DNA from: Paracoccus alkanivorans
Lineage (GTDB): Bacteria > Pseudomonadota > Alphaproteobacteria > Rhodobacterales > Rhodobacteraceae
DNA length: 64,000 nucleotides
NCBI RefSeq assembly: GCF_003697785.1
Contig: NZ_QOKZ01000001.1
Location: forward strand, 434,001-498,000
Direction: 5' to 3'
Position numbers and translations under genes: made by a program. The notes under the pieces were generated by a model. It was not told the origin of the DNA. It saw only the letters and a program-made list of their open reading frames with translations, and searched no databases. Shown here piece by piece: positions 26,700 to 35,085 of the stretch (position 1 is its first letter; every line of letters begins with the position of its first letter).

Positions 26700-26757
26700 A
26701 TGCAAAATTGCATTTCGAAAAATGATTGACAAGATACTTTCGTCGCTGGCCTATTAA
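26700..26757. promoter_or_regulatory. Divergent promoter region with inverted repeat
   Basis: The 120-base gap between the dehydrogenase and the MDR oxidoreductase holds an inverted repeat ATGCAA-AA-TTGCAT (26700-26713) and, for the rightward gene, a perfect TTGACA (26726-26731) with TATTAA at 26752-26757. That spacing is 20 bases, longer than ideal. A regulator bound at the repeat could control both directions. Confidence 0.35.
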
Positions 26758-26785
26758 GGGCCGCGATCACGAGGAGGAGCAGGAC

Positions 26786-27781
26786 ATGAAATCAATGCTG
26801 AGCCATGAGCCGGGCGGTCCCGAAACCCTGGCTCTGACCGAGCTTGACGACCCGAGGCCAAAGGCGGGCGAGGTGCTTGTCAGGGTGCGCGCGGCCGGGC
26901 TGAACTTCCCCGATACGCTGATCATCCGGGATCTGTATCAGGTCAAACCGCCCCGCCCTTTCGCTCCCGGTGGCGAGGTCGCGGGCGAAATCGTGGCGGT
27001 CGGTGAAGGGGTCAGCGGATTCGCGCCGGGCGACCGGGTGCTGGCGCTGACAGGATATGGCGGCTTTTCCACGCATGCCATTGCCGAGGTTGGCCGGGTC
27101 CATAAAATCCCCAACCAGATGCCCTTCGACGAGGCGGCGGGTTTCGTGTTCACCTATGCCACCTCGCACCACGCGCTGAAGGATCGCGCGGGGATCAAAC
27201 CCGGCGAAACATTGCTGATCCTCGGTGCGGCGGGAGGTGTCGGCGCGGCTGCGATCGAACTGGGAAAAGCGGCGGGAGCGCGGGTGATCGCGGCGGTCTC
27301 GTCCGAGGGAAAAGCTGCGTTCTGCCGGGAACTTGGCGCCGACGAAACCATCATCTACCCGCGAGAGATGGACCGGGCCGCACAGAAGGATTTCTCCGAC
27401 AGAATAAAGTCACTGTCGGGCGGCGACGGCGTCGATATCGTCTATGATGCGGTTGGCGGGGACTATGCCGAACCGGCGTTGAGAGCGCTGGCCTGGAAGG
27501 GAAGGTTTCTCGTGGTGGGTTTCCCTGCTGGCATCCCGAAGATCCCGCTCAATCTCACCCTGCTCAAGGGCTGCCAGATCGTGGGTGTTTTCTGGGGCGC
27601 CGCCGTTCGCCGCGATCCCGGGGGTCATGCCGAGAATATCGCCGATCTGTTCGCGCTTTACGCCGAAGGGCGGATCAAGCCGCGCATCTTCGCAAGATAC
27701 CCGCTGGAAAAGGCTGCGGAAGCGCTGGCCCTCCTGCAGGATCGGAAGGTTCAGGGGAAAGTCGTGCTGACCGTGGACTGA
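26786..27781 (+). CDS. MDR-family NADPH:quinone oxidoreductase-like protein
   Basis: A 331-residue zinc-independent medium-chain dehydrogenase/reductase. The start ATG 26786 (MKSMLSHEPGGPETL) has GAGGAGGAG upstream; the frame opens 20 codons earlier. Family marks are VRVRAAGLNFPDTLI, PGGEVAGEIVAVGEGV, and the nucleotide-binding LILGAAGGVGAAAIELGKAAG. No zinc-binding cysteine set is visible. It probably reduces an enone or acyl-CoA with NAD(P)H; family members range from quinone reductases to enoyl-thioester reductases. Its stop abuts the convergent histidine phosphatase gene with no intervening bases. Confidence 0.87.
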   Translation: MKSMLSHEPGGPETLALTELDDPRPKAGEVLVRVRAAGLNFPDTLIIRDLYQVKPPRPFAPGGEVAGEIVAVGEGVSGFAPGDRVLALTGYGGFSTHAIAEVGRVHKIPNQMPFDEAAGFVFTYATSHHALKDRAGIKPGETLLILGAAGGVGAAAIELGKAAGARVIAAVSSEGKAAFCRELGADETIIYPREMDRAAQKDFSDRIKSLSGGDGVDIVYDAVGGDYAEPALRALAWKGRFLVVGFPAGIPKIPLNLTLLKGCQIVGVFWGAAVRRDPGGHAENIADLFALYAEGRIKPRIFARYPLEKAAEALALLQDRKVQGKVVLTVD

Positions 27782-28438
27782 TTATTCCAGATGCGCAGTG
27801 TCGTTGAACCGCCCGACGATCATCGTCTCGCCCCGGATGACAAGCTGGGTCATCGAGCCGTTCGCGGCGCCGTTGAAGGCAAATGGCCGCGCGCCGGTGG
27901 CAATCGACATGGCCGCCCCGATCACACCGCCATGCACGAAAACCGCCACCCGGGCATCGGGATGCGCCCCGGCGATCCGCAGCAGTGCCGCACCCACACG
28001 CCGATGCAGCGCGGCGGTTGTCTCGGCGCCGGGAATTTCGCCCCATTCATGCCGCTCCCTGGCGCGTTCGAAGGCAGGATGCCGCTCGGCCGCGCGGAAC
28101 CGGTAAAGACCGCCGTCCCAATCGCCCAGATGAACTTCGCGCAGATCGGGCTCGACCTTGGGATCGATCCCGAGGGCAGCCGCGAGCGGAGCCGCCGTCT
28201 GCCGGGTCCGCCGCAAGGTCGTGACATAGATATCCGCGATATCGTCGGCCTGCAGCCGCGCGCAAACTGCCCGTGCCTGCGCCTCCCCTTCGGGATGCAA
28301 GGCCGGGTCACCATGTCCATCCTTCAACGGAAAGCTCTCGCCCCTGATCGCGGGCATGGATTCGCCGTGACGGATCAACAGAAGATCCGCTGCCCCGGGC
28401 GGCGGGGTAAATCTGCTTTGGCGCACTTCGTTGCTCAT
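27782..28438 (-). CDS. Histidine phosphatase family protein (second copy)
   Basis: A 218-residue histidine phosphatase superfamily protein. The phospho-acceptor motif is LLLIRHGESMP, the second arginine is in TTLRRTRQTAAPLA, and the second histidine is in VAVFVHGGVIGAAM, so the full catalytic set seems present, unlike in the first copy. EVHLGDWDGG is the third family block. The start is ATG 28438 with AAAGGAT upstream. It is divergent from the next MDR reductase (47-base gap) and convergent with the previous one. Substrate unknown; placement among CoA-thioester genes is notable because glycolytic roles would not be expected here. Confidence 0.82.
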   Translation of the reverse strand: MSNEVRQSRFTPPPGAADLLLIRHGESMPAIRGESFPLKDGHGDPALHPEGEAQARAVCARLQADDIADIYVTTLRRTRQTAAPLAAALGIDPKVEPDLREVHLGDWDGGLYRFRAAERHPAFERARERHEWGEIPGAETTAALHRRVGAALLRIAGAHPDARVAVFVHGGVIGAAMSIATGARPFAFNGAANGSMTQLVIRGETMIVGRFNDTAHLE

Positions 28439-28485
28439 GATGATCCTTTCCCGATCCAGCCGGACATAACCACAAGGAACACCGT

Positions 28486-29493
28486 ATGACAAACCGACAG
28501 ATCGTCGTCGCCGAACTGCCCACGGATGCCTTGACGCTCGCCCATTACAAGCTGACAACAGCGCCGCTGAAGGAACCGGATGACGGCGAGGTGCAATTGC
28601 GGGTCATCCTGATGTCCATCGACGCGGCCAACCGGTCCTGGCTGAAGGGGGCCACCTATCGTGCCGCCGTCCATGCCGGAGACCCGATGCCGACCCATGC
28701 CATTTGCGAGGTTACCCGGTCGGCCAGCCCCGACCTTGCACCGGGCGATATCGTTGCCGCACCCGCGACCTGGTCGGATCATGTGACGGTGCCGGCGGGC
28801 ACGGTTCGGAAAATGCCCGACATCCGGCCATTGTCCCACCTGCTGTCGGTTTACGGCGTGGCGGGAAAGACCGCCTATCACGGCCTGATTTCCGTCGGCC
28901 GGGCCGTTGCCGGGGAAACGGTGCTGGTATCGGCAGCCGCCGGTTCGGTTGGCGGATTCGTCGGCCAGATCGCCAAGGCCCTTGGCTGCCATGTCATCGG
29001 CATCGCCGGAGGAGCGGACAAATGCAGCTGGGTCATCTCGGAACTGGGTTTCGACACCTGCCTCGATTACCGGGATCGTGACTTCAACAACGCGTTGCGC
29101 GCGGCCTGTGCCGAGGGCGTCGATGTCTATTTCGACAATGTCGGCGGCAAGGTGCTGGAAGCCGCCCTGTTCAACATGAACCTGAAAGGTCGGATCGTCT
29201 GTTGCGGCGCCGTCAGTCAGTATGACACCGCGACACCTTCGGGGCCCCGCAACCTGCCGGGGCTGGTGGTTACGAAACGGCTGCGTATGGAAGGCTTCAT
29301 CGTCAGCGATTTCGCACAAGATGACGCCAAGGCCCTGAAAGCCCTTCGCCATTGGGTCGAGACAGGACAGATCAAGGTGGTCGAGGACATTTTCGACGGC
29401 CTTGAACGGGCCCCTGAAGCTTTGATCGACCTGCTGGCCGGCGGCAACACTGGCAAGCGCATCGTCCGCGTGTCCCCCGATCCCGCAACTTGA
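28486..29493 (+). CDS. MDR-family NADP-dependent oxidoreductase (CurA/PTGR type)
   Basis: A 335-residue reductase of the prostaglandin-reductase/CurA branch of the medium-chain dehydrogenase superfamily. The nucleotide-binding motif is VSAAAGSVGGFVGQIAKALGC, and the branch-typical GVDVYFDNVGGKVLEAAL and GRIVCCGAVSQYD follow. These enzymes reduce conjugated carbon-carbon double bonds of ketones or aldehydes with NADPH. The MaoC hydratase gene begins 12 bases after its stop, so the two are co-transcribed. In this cluster it may saturate an unsaturated intermediate; that is inference. Confidence 0.88.
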   Translation: MTNRQIVVAELPTDALTLAHYKLTTAPLKEPDDGEVQLRVILMSIDAANRSWLKGATYRAAVHAGDPMPTHAICEVTRSASPDLAPGDIVAAPATWSDHVTVPAGTVRKMPDIRPLSHLLSVYGVAGKTAYHGLISVGRAVAGETVLVSAAAGSVGGFVGQIAKALGCHVIGIAGGADKCSWVISELGFDTCLDYRDRDFNNALRAACAEGVDVYFDNVGGKVLEAALFNMNLKGRIVCCGAVSQYDTATPSGPRNLPGLVVTKRLRMEGFIVSDFAQDDAKALKALRHWVETGQIKVVEDIFDGLERAPEALIDLLAGGNTGKRIVRVSPDPAT

Positions 29494-29504
29494 GGAAAAT
29501 CACC

Positions 29505-29975
29505 ATGTCATCCTTGCAGAATGCTTTGGAGTATTATCAGGCCCTTGTCGGCAGCGAAGTCGGGACATCAAGCTGGGTTACGATAGACCAGCCGATGGTG
29601 GACAGGTTCGCCCAATGCACCGGCGACGCCCAATGGATACATACCGATCCCGGACGCGCCACGGCCGAGACTCCCTTCGGTGGCACCATCGCGCATGGGT
29701 TCCTGACCTTGTCACTCGCCAGCAGCTTCGCCAGCGAATGTTTCCAGCCCAGGCCCGGGCAGGTCATGGGTATCAATTACGGACTGAACAAGGTCCGCTT
29801 CATCACACCGGTCAGGGTTGGAGCACGGGTGCGCGGAAAATTCGCGCTACAGGGCATCTCCGTCCGCAGCGATACCGAATTGCTGCGCGAGACCTTGCTG
29901 ACGGTCGAGATCGAAGGGGCGGAAAAACCGGCGCTGGTGGCCGAGTGGCTGGGGATCTCGGTCTTCAGGGACTGA
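29505..29975 (+). CDS. MaoC-like (R)-specific enoyl-CoA hydratase
   Basis: A 156-residue hot-dog-fold protein. The hydratase motif of aspartate and histidine is seen in CTGDAQWIHTD, and the downstream GGTIAHGFLTLSLASSF and NYGLNKVRFITPVRVG blocks agree with the MaoC/NodN family. I chose ATG 29505 because TGAGGAAA lies just upstream, overlapping the stop of the MDR reductase; a TTG five codons earlier opens the frame. It would hydrate a 2-enoyl-CoA, giving an alternative to the crotonase-type enzymes encoded next to it. Confidence 0.88.
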   Translation: MSSLQNALEYYQALVGSEVGTSSWVTIDQPMVDRFAQCTGDAQWIHTDPGRATAETPFGGTIAHGFLTLSLASSFASECFQPRPGQVMGINYGLNKVRFITPVRVGARVRGKFALQGISVRSDTELLRETLLTVEIEGAEKPALVAEWLGISVFRD

Positions 29976-29999
29976 GATCTGAGATCCCCGGGCCGGTCC

Positions 30000-30794
30000 T
30001 CAGGCCCCCCTGAATACCGGCTTGCGCTTTTCGACGAAGGCGGCGGCGGCTTCCTTGTGGTCGGCGGTCATCATCGACAGGACATGGTTCTGCGCCTCCT
30101 GATCGAAGCAAGCGCTCAGATCGGCGCCGGACTGGGCCAAGGCGATATTCTGCTTGATACGACCGAATGTAAGCGTCGGACCCCGGGCCAGTTCCATGGC
30201 AAGCGCCGCCGCTTCTTCAAGCGCCCGTCCCGGCGCAACCGTCCGGGTCATCAGGCCGATCGCCGCCGCCTCCTTGCCGGACAGCAGGGGCGAGGTCAGA
30301 TACAGTTCCCGCGCCTTGGCGGCCCCGAGCATCTGGGTAATGAAATAGGTGCCGCCGAAATCACCGGACAGCCCGACCTTGGCGAATGCCGTGGTGATCT
30401 TTGCGTCCTCGGCACAGATCCGCAGGTCGCAGGCCAGCGCCATGGAAAGCCCGGCACCGGCCGCCGATCCCTCGATGGCGGCAATCGTCGGTTTGGGCAT
30501 GTCATGCAGATATTGCGAAATGCTCATGCGCTCGCGCAGGCGATGCTTGCGCTCTCCCGGCGAGAGATCGGCGCCCTGCCCCTCGTTCATGGCCTTGACA
30601 TCGCCTCCGACGCAAAAATGCCCATCCGCACCGGTCAGCAAAACCGCCCGGATATCCGGATCCAGCGCTGCGCGGGCAGTCGCGTCCCGCAGGGCCTCCG
30701 TCATCTCGGGATTGAGTGCGTTACGCCGCTCGGGGCGGTTCATCGTTAGGATCAGCAGGCCGTCTTTCAATTCCTGCAGCAGCATCTCTGACAT
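30000..30794 (-). CDS. Enoyl-CoA hydratase/isomerase family protein (PaaG-like)
   Basis: A 264-residue crotonase-fold enzyme, transcribed leftward. The N-terminal LLILTMNRPERRNALNPEM and the oxyanion-hole block GADGHFCVGGDVKAM are standard, as is AIEGSAAGAGLSMALACDL. Neither catalytic glutamate of true hydratases is present: the second block reads FAKVGLSGDFGG, with an aspartate in the place used by PaaG-type isomerases. It is thus more likely an isomerase or an enzyme acting on ring or epoxide CoA esters than a simple hydratase. It is divergent from the acyl-CoA ligase at 31196 across a 400-base gap. Confidence 0.87.
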   Translation of the reverse strand: MSEMLLQELKDGLLILTMNRPERRNALNPEMTEALRDATARAALDPDIRAVLLTGADGHFCVGGDVKAMNEGQGADLSPGERKHRLRERMSISQYLHDMPKPTIAAIEGSAAGAGLSMALACDLRICAEDAKITTAFAKVGLSGDFGGTYFITQMLGAAKARELYLTSPLLSGKEAAAIGLMTRTVAPGRALEEAAALAMELARGPTLTFGRIKQNIALAQSGADLSACFDQEAQNHVLSMMTADHKEAAAAFVEKRKPVFRGA

Positions 30795-31195
30795 AGATGA
30801 TTTGTCCTTCGTTCATCATTGGTGGAGTTCCGTTCACCGGATAACCGGATGGCCGGATGGCCTTGCAGCCCGTCAGCATCTCGACCGCAATCAGCCCTTC
30901 CGAATTCCGGCAGCATAGCACTTTTTTGTAGCGCACTGACAATTGTCAGGTTAGAGCTGGTGCTGTCAGAGGTCAAGATCGCAGGCGGCGAAAAGGCAAT
31001 GATCACCCGCCATATCCATGCGCCGCAGCTTTACCGCGCGGCAAAAACGGATACTTGCCGTTATCGTAGTTTTGCGGAATTGAGTTTCGTCATGCGGTAT
31101 TGGCAGGCTGAAAGATTGAGACTAACCTCCGCGAGACGAGTCGCGCGCGTTGCGGAGGAAAGCCTGCGAACCGGCTCGCTACGGGAGGAAACCAT
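30795..31195. promoter_or_regulatory. Divergent intergenic region between the PaaG-like enzyme and the acyl-CoA ligase
   Basis: About 400 bases without a convincing gene; open frames here lack ribosome sites and family features. It must contain the promoters for the leftward crotonase gene and the rightward ligase operon. The clearest element is the perfect palindrome at 30936-30949. Confidence 0.5.
30936..30949. promoter_or_regulatory. Perfect 14-base palindrome CTGACAATTGTCAG
   Basis: The palindrome lies about 140 bases upstream of the crotonase gene and 246 bases upstream of the ligase gene. Its arms CTGAC/GTCAG with a 4-base centre match the repeat at 22335-22350, so both may be bound by the same regulator. 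A TetR, GntR or IclR family protein is plausible. Confidence 0.5.
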
Positions 31196-32932
31196 ATGTC
31201 CAGATCAACGCAAGCGGTGGCCGATACCGGTGCTGCCCAATGCCGCCCGATGACATTCGAGCAGGCGGTGCGCCATGTCGAAAAACACGACCCGATGTTC
31301 CAGACGACGACGGTGACGGTTCGCGGAATCACCTACAAGGCTTTCAGAAACAGCCCGCGGAACCTGCCCGAGATGATGCGCTCGAACCGCGAAAAGCATG
31401 GCAACGGGGCTGCGGATTACCTGGTCTATGCCAACGAACGCTGGACCTATGACGAGTTCTGCGATGACGTCGACAGGATGGCGCGAGTCCTGCGCGACAG
31501 GTTCGGCCTGTCGAAAGACAGCCGCGTCGCCATCGCGATGCGCAATTATCCTGAATACCTGATCATGATGCTGGCGATATCCTCGATCGGCGGCGTTGTC
31601 GTGCTTCTCAATGCCTGGTGGACCACGGAAGAGTTGGAATACGCGTTGCAGGACAGCGAGGCCCGGCTGGTCGTCGCCGATGGCCCCCGGCTTGAAAGAT
31701 TGCGGCCTCTCACTGCTCCTCTGGGCCTGACCACCATAGGCGTCAGGGATGGGGAAGGTCACGCGATGCACGGTTATGCGGAACTGCGCGGCAGTATCGA
31801 ATCCGGCGCGATGATCGAGACGGATATCGATCCCGACGAGGATTTCGCGATCATCTACTCCTCGGGCACGACCGGCCATCCGAAGGGCGTGGTGCAAACC
31901 CATCGCGGCGCGATGACCGCGGTATATTCATGGCTCATGCAGGTCGCGATCGCGCCGCTGGTGAATCCGCCCGGGCCGCATACGCCGCCCGCCCTTCCCA
32001 CCTCCGTCCTGGTGGTTACACCGCTCTTTCATGTCACCGCCTCGCATACGCAGTTCCTCTACAGCCTGGCGGCACCGGCCAAGATCAGCCTGCTGCATAA
32101 ATGGGATCCCATTGACGCTATCCGGGTGATCAAGGCAGAAAACGTCACCCGCTTTCTGGGCGTGCCCACGCAATCGGCCGAACTGATGGCCGCCGTGCGC
32201 GAGACCGGAGAGACGCTGCCCTCGCTCAGATATATGGGTGCCGGAGGGGCCAAGCGCCCGCCTGCACAGGTCGCCCAGCTCGCGGAAACCTTCCCGAGTG
32301 CCGCAGTGGGAACGGGCTGGGGCATGACTGAAACCAACGCCCTGGGGATCGGCATGATGGGCGATGTCTACAAAGATCGCCCGAACGCCGCCGGGCGACT
32401 TTACCCGCCGGTGCAGGAACTCAGGATCCTGGACGACGCAGGTAATCAGCTTCCGCCAAACACCCTGGGCGAAATCACGGTCAAGAGCCTTGCCAATATG
32501 CGATGCTACCTGAACAAGCCGGAGGAAACCGCAGTAGTCCTGAAGGATGGCTGGCTGAGCACCGGCGATCTGGGCATGATCGACGAAGAGGGTTTCGTCA
32601 CGATCCTGGATCGCAAGAAGCATATCATCATCCGGGGAGGCGAGAATATTTCCTGCCTCGAAGTCGAAGGCGCCTTGCATCGGCATCCGGACGTCATCGA
32701 GGCATGCGCATTCCCCGTGCCCGACGAACGCCTGGGCGAGATCGTGGGTATCGCCGTGCAGCTACGCGACGGCATATCCATGAGCCAGACCGAAATGGCA
32801 GATTTCCTTTGCGATCATCTCGCGAAGTTCAAGATCCCCGAAAAGCTGTGGTGTCAGCATATGCCGCTGCTGCGCGGTGCCACCGACAAGACGGATCGCC
32901 GTGCCGTCCGCGCCGCCTGCCTTGGGCGATAA
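31196..32932 (+). CDS. AMP-dependent acyl-CoA ligase
   Basis: A 578-residue adenylate-forming enzyme, third of its kind in the window. The P-loop is YSSGTTGHPKGVV, the A5 motif GWGMTETNALG, the hinge block STGDLGMIDEEGFVTILDRK followed by HIIIRGGENISCLEVEG, and the C-terminal lysine block RGATDKTDRR. The start ATG 31196 has GGGAGGAA upstream. It opens a rightward operon with a 3-hydroxyacyl-CoA dehydrogenase, an enoyl-CoA hydratase and an SDR, so it probably supplies the CoA ester for that pathway. Substrate unknown. Confidence 0.88.
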   Translation: MSRSTQAVADTGAAQCRPMTFEQAVRHVEKHDPMFQTTTVTVRGITYKAFRNSPRNLPEMMRSNREKHGNGAADYLVYANERWTYDEFCDDVDRMARVLRDRFGLSKDSRVAIAMRNYPEYLIMMLAISSIGGVVVLLNAWWTTEELEYALQDSEARLVVADGPRLERLRPLTAPLGLTTIGVRDGEGHAMHGYAELRGSIESGAMIETDIDPDEDFAIIYSSGTTGHPKGVVQTHRGAMTAVYSWLMQVAIAPLVNPPGPHTPPALPTSVLVVTPLFHVTASHTQFLYSLAAPAKISLLHKWDPIDAIRVIKAENVTRFLGVPTQSAELMAAVRETGETLPSLRYMGAGGAKRPPAQVAQLAETFPSAAVGTGWGMTETNALGIGMMGDVYKDRPNAAGRLYPPVQELRILDDAGNQLPPNTLGEITVKSLANMRCYLNKPEETAVVLKDGWLSTGDLGMIDEEGFVTILDRKKHIIIRGGENISCLEVEGALHRHPDVIEACAFPVPDERLGEIVGIAVQLRDGISMSQTEMADFLCDHLAKFKIPEKLWCQHMPLLRGATDKTDRRAVRAACLGR

Positions 32933-32967
32933 TCCAGATCTCACCGGAAACCAGCAAAGGAGCTTTC

Positions 32968-34278
32968 ATGGCTCAGGAAACCATCATGAACCCCTCCGCG
33001 ACCGGAGATGTGGAGGCTTATATCGCCGCCGCCGGAAAAGCTGCCTGGGAAGTCCCGGGGATCGATCCATCCACGCCGCGTCGCCGTATCGGCACGGTCG
33101 GGATCATTGGCGCGGGAACCATGGGCGGCGGTATCGCGATGAATTTCGCGACCGCCGGCATCCCCGTCAGGATCGTCGATACGACGCAGGATGCGCTTGA
33201 TCGCGGATTGCGGGTCGTGCGCGGCAATTACCAGCGCAGCGCCGACAAGGGGCGCTTTCCCCGGCACGAGGTCGAGGCGCGGATGGCCCGGCTGGACGGG
33301 CGGCTCGATATCGCGGAACTGGGCAATTGTGACCTGGTGATCGAGGCCGTCTTCGAGAACATGGATCTCAAGCGCAGGATCTTTGCCGAACTGGACAAGG
33401 TCATGAAACCGGGCGCGATCCTGGCGACCAATACCTCGGCGCTGGATATCGACGAGATCGCCAGCGCGACAAGCCGTCCTGCCGATGTCATCGGACTGCA
33501 TTTCTTTTCCCCGGCCAATGTGATGAAACTGCTCGAAATCGTTCGCGCCGGGCAGACCGCACCGGATGTCGTCGCCACCTGCATGGATTTGGCCCGCACG
33601 ATCGGCAAGGTCGCCGTTCTGGTCGGAGTCTGCCCGGGTTTCGTCGGCAACCGCATCCTCTTCGCACGGCAAAAGCAGGCCCTCAGGCTGATCCGCAAGG
33701 GGCTCATGCCCTGGGATATCGATTCCGCCATCAACGCGTTCGGTTTCAGGATGGGCCCTTTCCAGATGAGCGATCTTGCCGGGCTGGATATCGGCTGGTC
33801 GAAAGGAGCCACGACCCAGAATCCAATCCGCGACGCGCTGTGTGAAATCGACCGGCGCGGCCAAAAGACCGGCGCGGGATATTACGATTACGACGACGCG
33901 CGCAGGCCGGTCCCCTCGGATATCACCGCCGGAATCATCCGCGACATCACCGGCGCCGAACCAATCGCGATGTCCCGGGACGAAATCATCGAAACCTGCA
34001 TCTTCCCGATGATCAACGAGGCAGTGAAGATCCTCGAGGAAAACAAGGCGCAACGCCCCTCGGATATCGATGTGGTCTGGCTGAACGGTTACGGCTGGCC
34101 CGCCGAAAAGGGCGGTCCGATGTTTTATGGCGACATGATCGGGGCAAAGCCCGTATTGGCGCGGATGGAACGGCTTGGCGCCGATGATCCCGAATTCACC
34201 CCTGCCGCGTGTTTGCGCCGGCTTGCGGAGAGCGGCGGCAGCTTCACCGCGATCGACTGCGGAGGACTTAAGACATGA
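32968..34278 (+). CDS. 3-hydroxyacyl-CoA dehydrogenase
   Basis: A 436-residue NAD-dependent enzyme. The Rossmann motif [13 protein letters not shown] is at about residues 46-57, followed by the NAD-domain block [18 protein letters not shown] and the catalytic histidine in [17 protein letters not shown]. Two C-terminal six-helix domains complete it, with CPGFVGNRI at their start. Unlike FadB it has no crotonase domain; a hydratase gene follows instead. The start ATG 32968 has AAAGGAG upstream; the N-terminal 40 residues before the Rossmann fold are a family-variable extension. It oxidises a 3-hydroxyacyl-CoA before thiolysis. Its stop overlaps the next gene as ATGA. Confidence 0.92.
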   Translation: MAQETIMNPSATGDVEAYIAAAGKAAWEVPGIDPSTPRRRIGTVGIIGAGTMGGGIAMNFATAGIPVRIVDTTQDALDRGLRVVRGNYQRSADKGRFPRHEVEARMARLDGRLDIAELGNCDLVIEAVFENMDLKRRIFAELDKVMKPGAILATNTSALDIDEIASATSRPADVIGLHFFSPANVMKLLEIVRAGQTAPDVVATCMDLARTIGKVAVLVGVCPGFVGNRILFARQKQALRLIRKGLMPWDIDSAINAFGFRMGPFQMSDLAGLDIGWSKGATTQNPIRDALCEIDRRGQKTGAGYYDYDDARRPVPSDITAGIIRDITGAEPIAMSRDEIIETCIFPMINEAVKILEENKAQRPSDIDVVWLNGYGWPAEKGGPMFYGDMIGAKPVLARMERLGADDPEFTPAACLRRLAESGGSFTAIDCGGLKT

Positions 34279-35054
34279 GCCATGAATTCATCACGACCGA
34301 ACGGCGGGGCAACATCCTGATCGTCACCATGAACCGGCCCGAGGTCTACAACGCGGTGCATTCCGACATGCATCACGAGATGAGCGGTTGCTGGGACGCC
34401 TTCGCCGCCGATCCGGAACTGTGGGTCGCCGTCCTGACAGGTGCGGGCGACAAGGCATTCTGTGCCGGCAACGACCTGAAGGCGACGGCCAGCGGCGGGA
34501 ACAGCAGGGGAATGCCGCCGACCGGATTCTCCGGGCTGAGTTCCCGCTTTGACCTGGAAAAGCCGATCATCGCGGCGGTCAACGGTTTCGCGATGGGCGG
34601 CGGCTTCGAAACGGCGCTGTCCTGCGACATCATCATCGCCTCCGAACATGCCAAATTCGCCCTGCCAGAGGTGAAGGTCGGCTTTTTCGCCGCCGCCTCG
34701 GGGGTCCAGCGGCTGTCGCGCTATATCGGGCGGCTCGCTGCGCAGGAACTGATGTTCACCGGCCGCACCATCGAGGCCCATGAGGCGCTGCGGCTTGGCT
34801 GCTGCAACGAGGTCGTCCCGCATGAACGGGTCCTGCCCCGCGCATTGGAATTGGCGGAACAGATCTGCGAGGTCTCTCCCTCTTCTGTGAAGGCGACCAA
34901 GCGGGTCCTGAACAGGATGGCCGTGACCGAATCCCTGCCACAGAACCTTGAATACTCACGCGAGGTGCAGCGGGACCTGGCCCGGACCGAGGACTTCTCG
35001 GAAGGCGTCAGGGCATTCGTCGAAAAGCGCAAGCCCAACTGGGTGAACCGGTGA
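34275..35054 (+). CDS. Enoyl-CoA hydratase (crotonase family)
   Basis: A 259-residue crotonase-fold enzyme. VTMNRPEVYNAVHSDM and GDKAFCAGNDLKAT are the N-terminal and oxyanion-hole blocks. The core AVNGFAMGGGFETALSCDI retains a glutamate after GGGF, and FALPEVKVGF supplies the second glutamate, so both acid/base residues of a true hydratase seem present. Its overall pattern resembles the CaiD-type crotonobetainyl-CoA hydratases. It is translationally coupled to the 3-hydroxyacyl-CoA dehydrogenase (ATGA) and probably provides its substrate. Confidence 0.9.
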   Translation: MSHEFITTERRGNILIVTMNRPEVYNAVHSDMHHEMSGCWDAFAADPELWVAVLTGAGDKAFCAGNDLKATASGGNSRGMPPTGFSGLSSRFDLEKPIIAAVNGFAMGGGFETALSCDIIIASEHAKFALPEVKVGFFAAASGVQRLSRYIGRLAAQELMFTGRTIEAHEALRLGCCNEVVPHERVLPRALELAEQICEVSPSSVKATKRVLNRMAVTESLPQNLEYSREVQRDLARTEDFSEGVRAFVEKRKPNWVNR

Positions 35055-35085
35055 AACAACCCGTGTTTATGGAAAAGGAATCTTG

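Noticed and set aside
30819..31253. Rightward frame of 144 codons between the crotonase and ligase genes
   Set aside because: It has no ribosome site, runs into the acyl-CoA ligase in another frame and has no domain signal. The region is better read as regulatory.
32503..32967. Upstream extension of the 3-hydroxyacyl-CoA dehydrogenase frame
   Set aside because: It overlaps the acyl-CoA ligase in another frame and lacks family similarity. AAAGGAG before ATG 32968 sets the true start.
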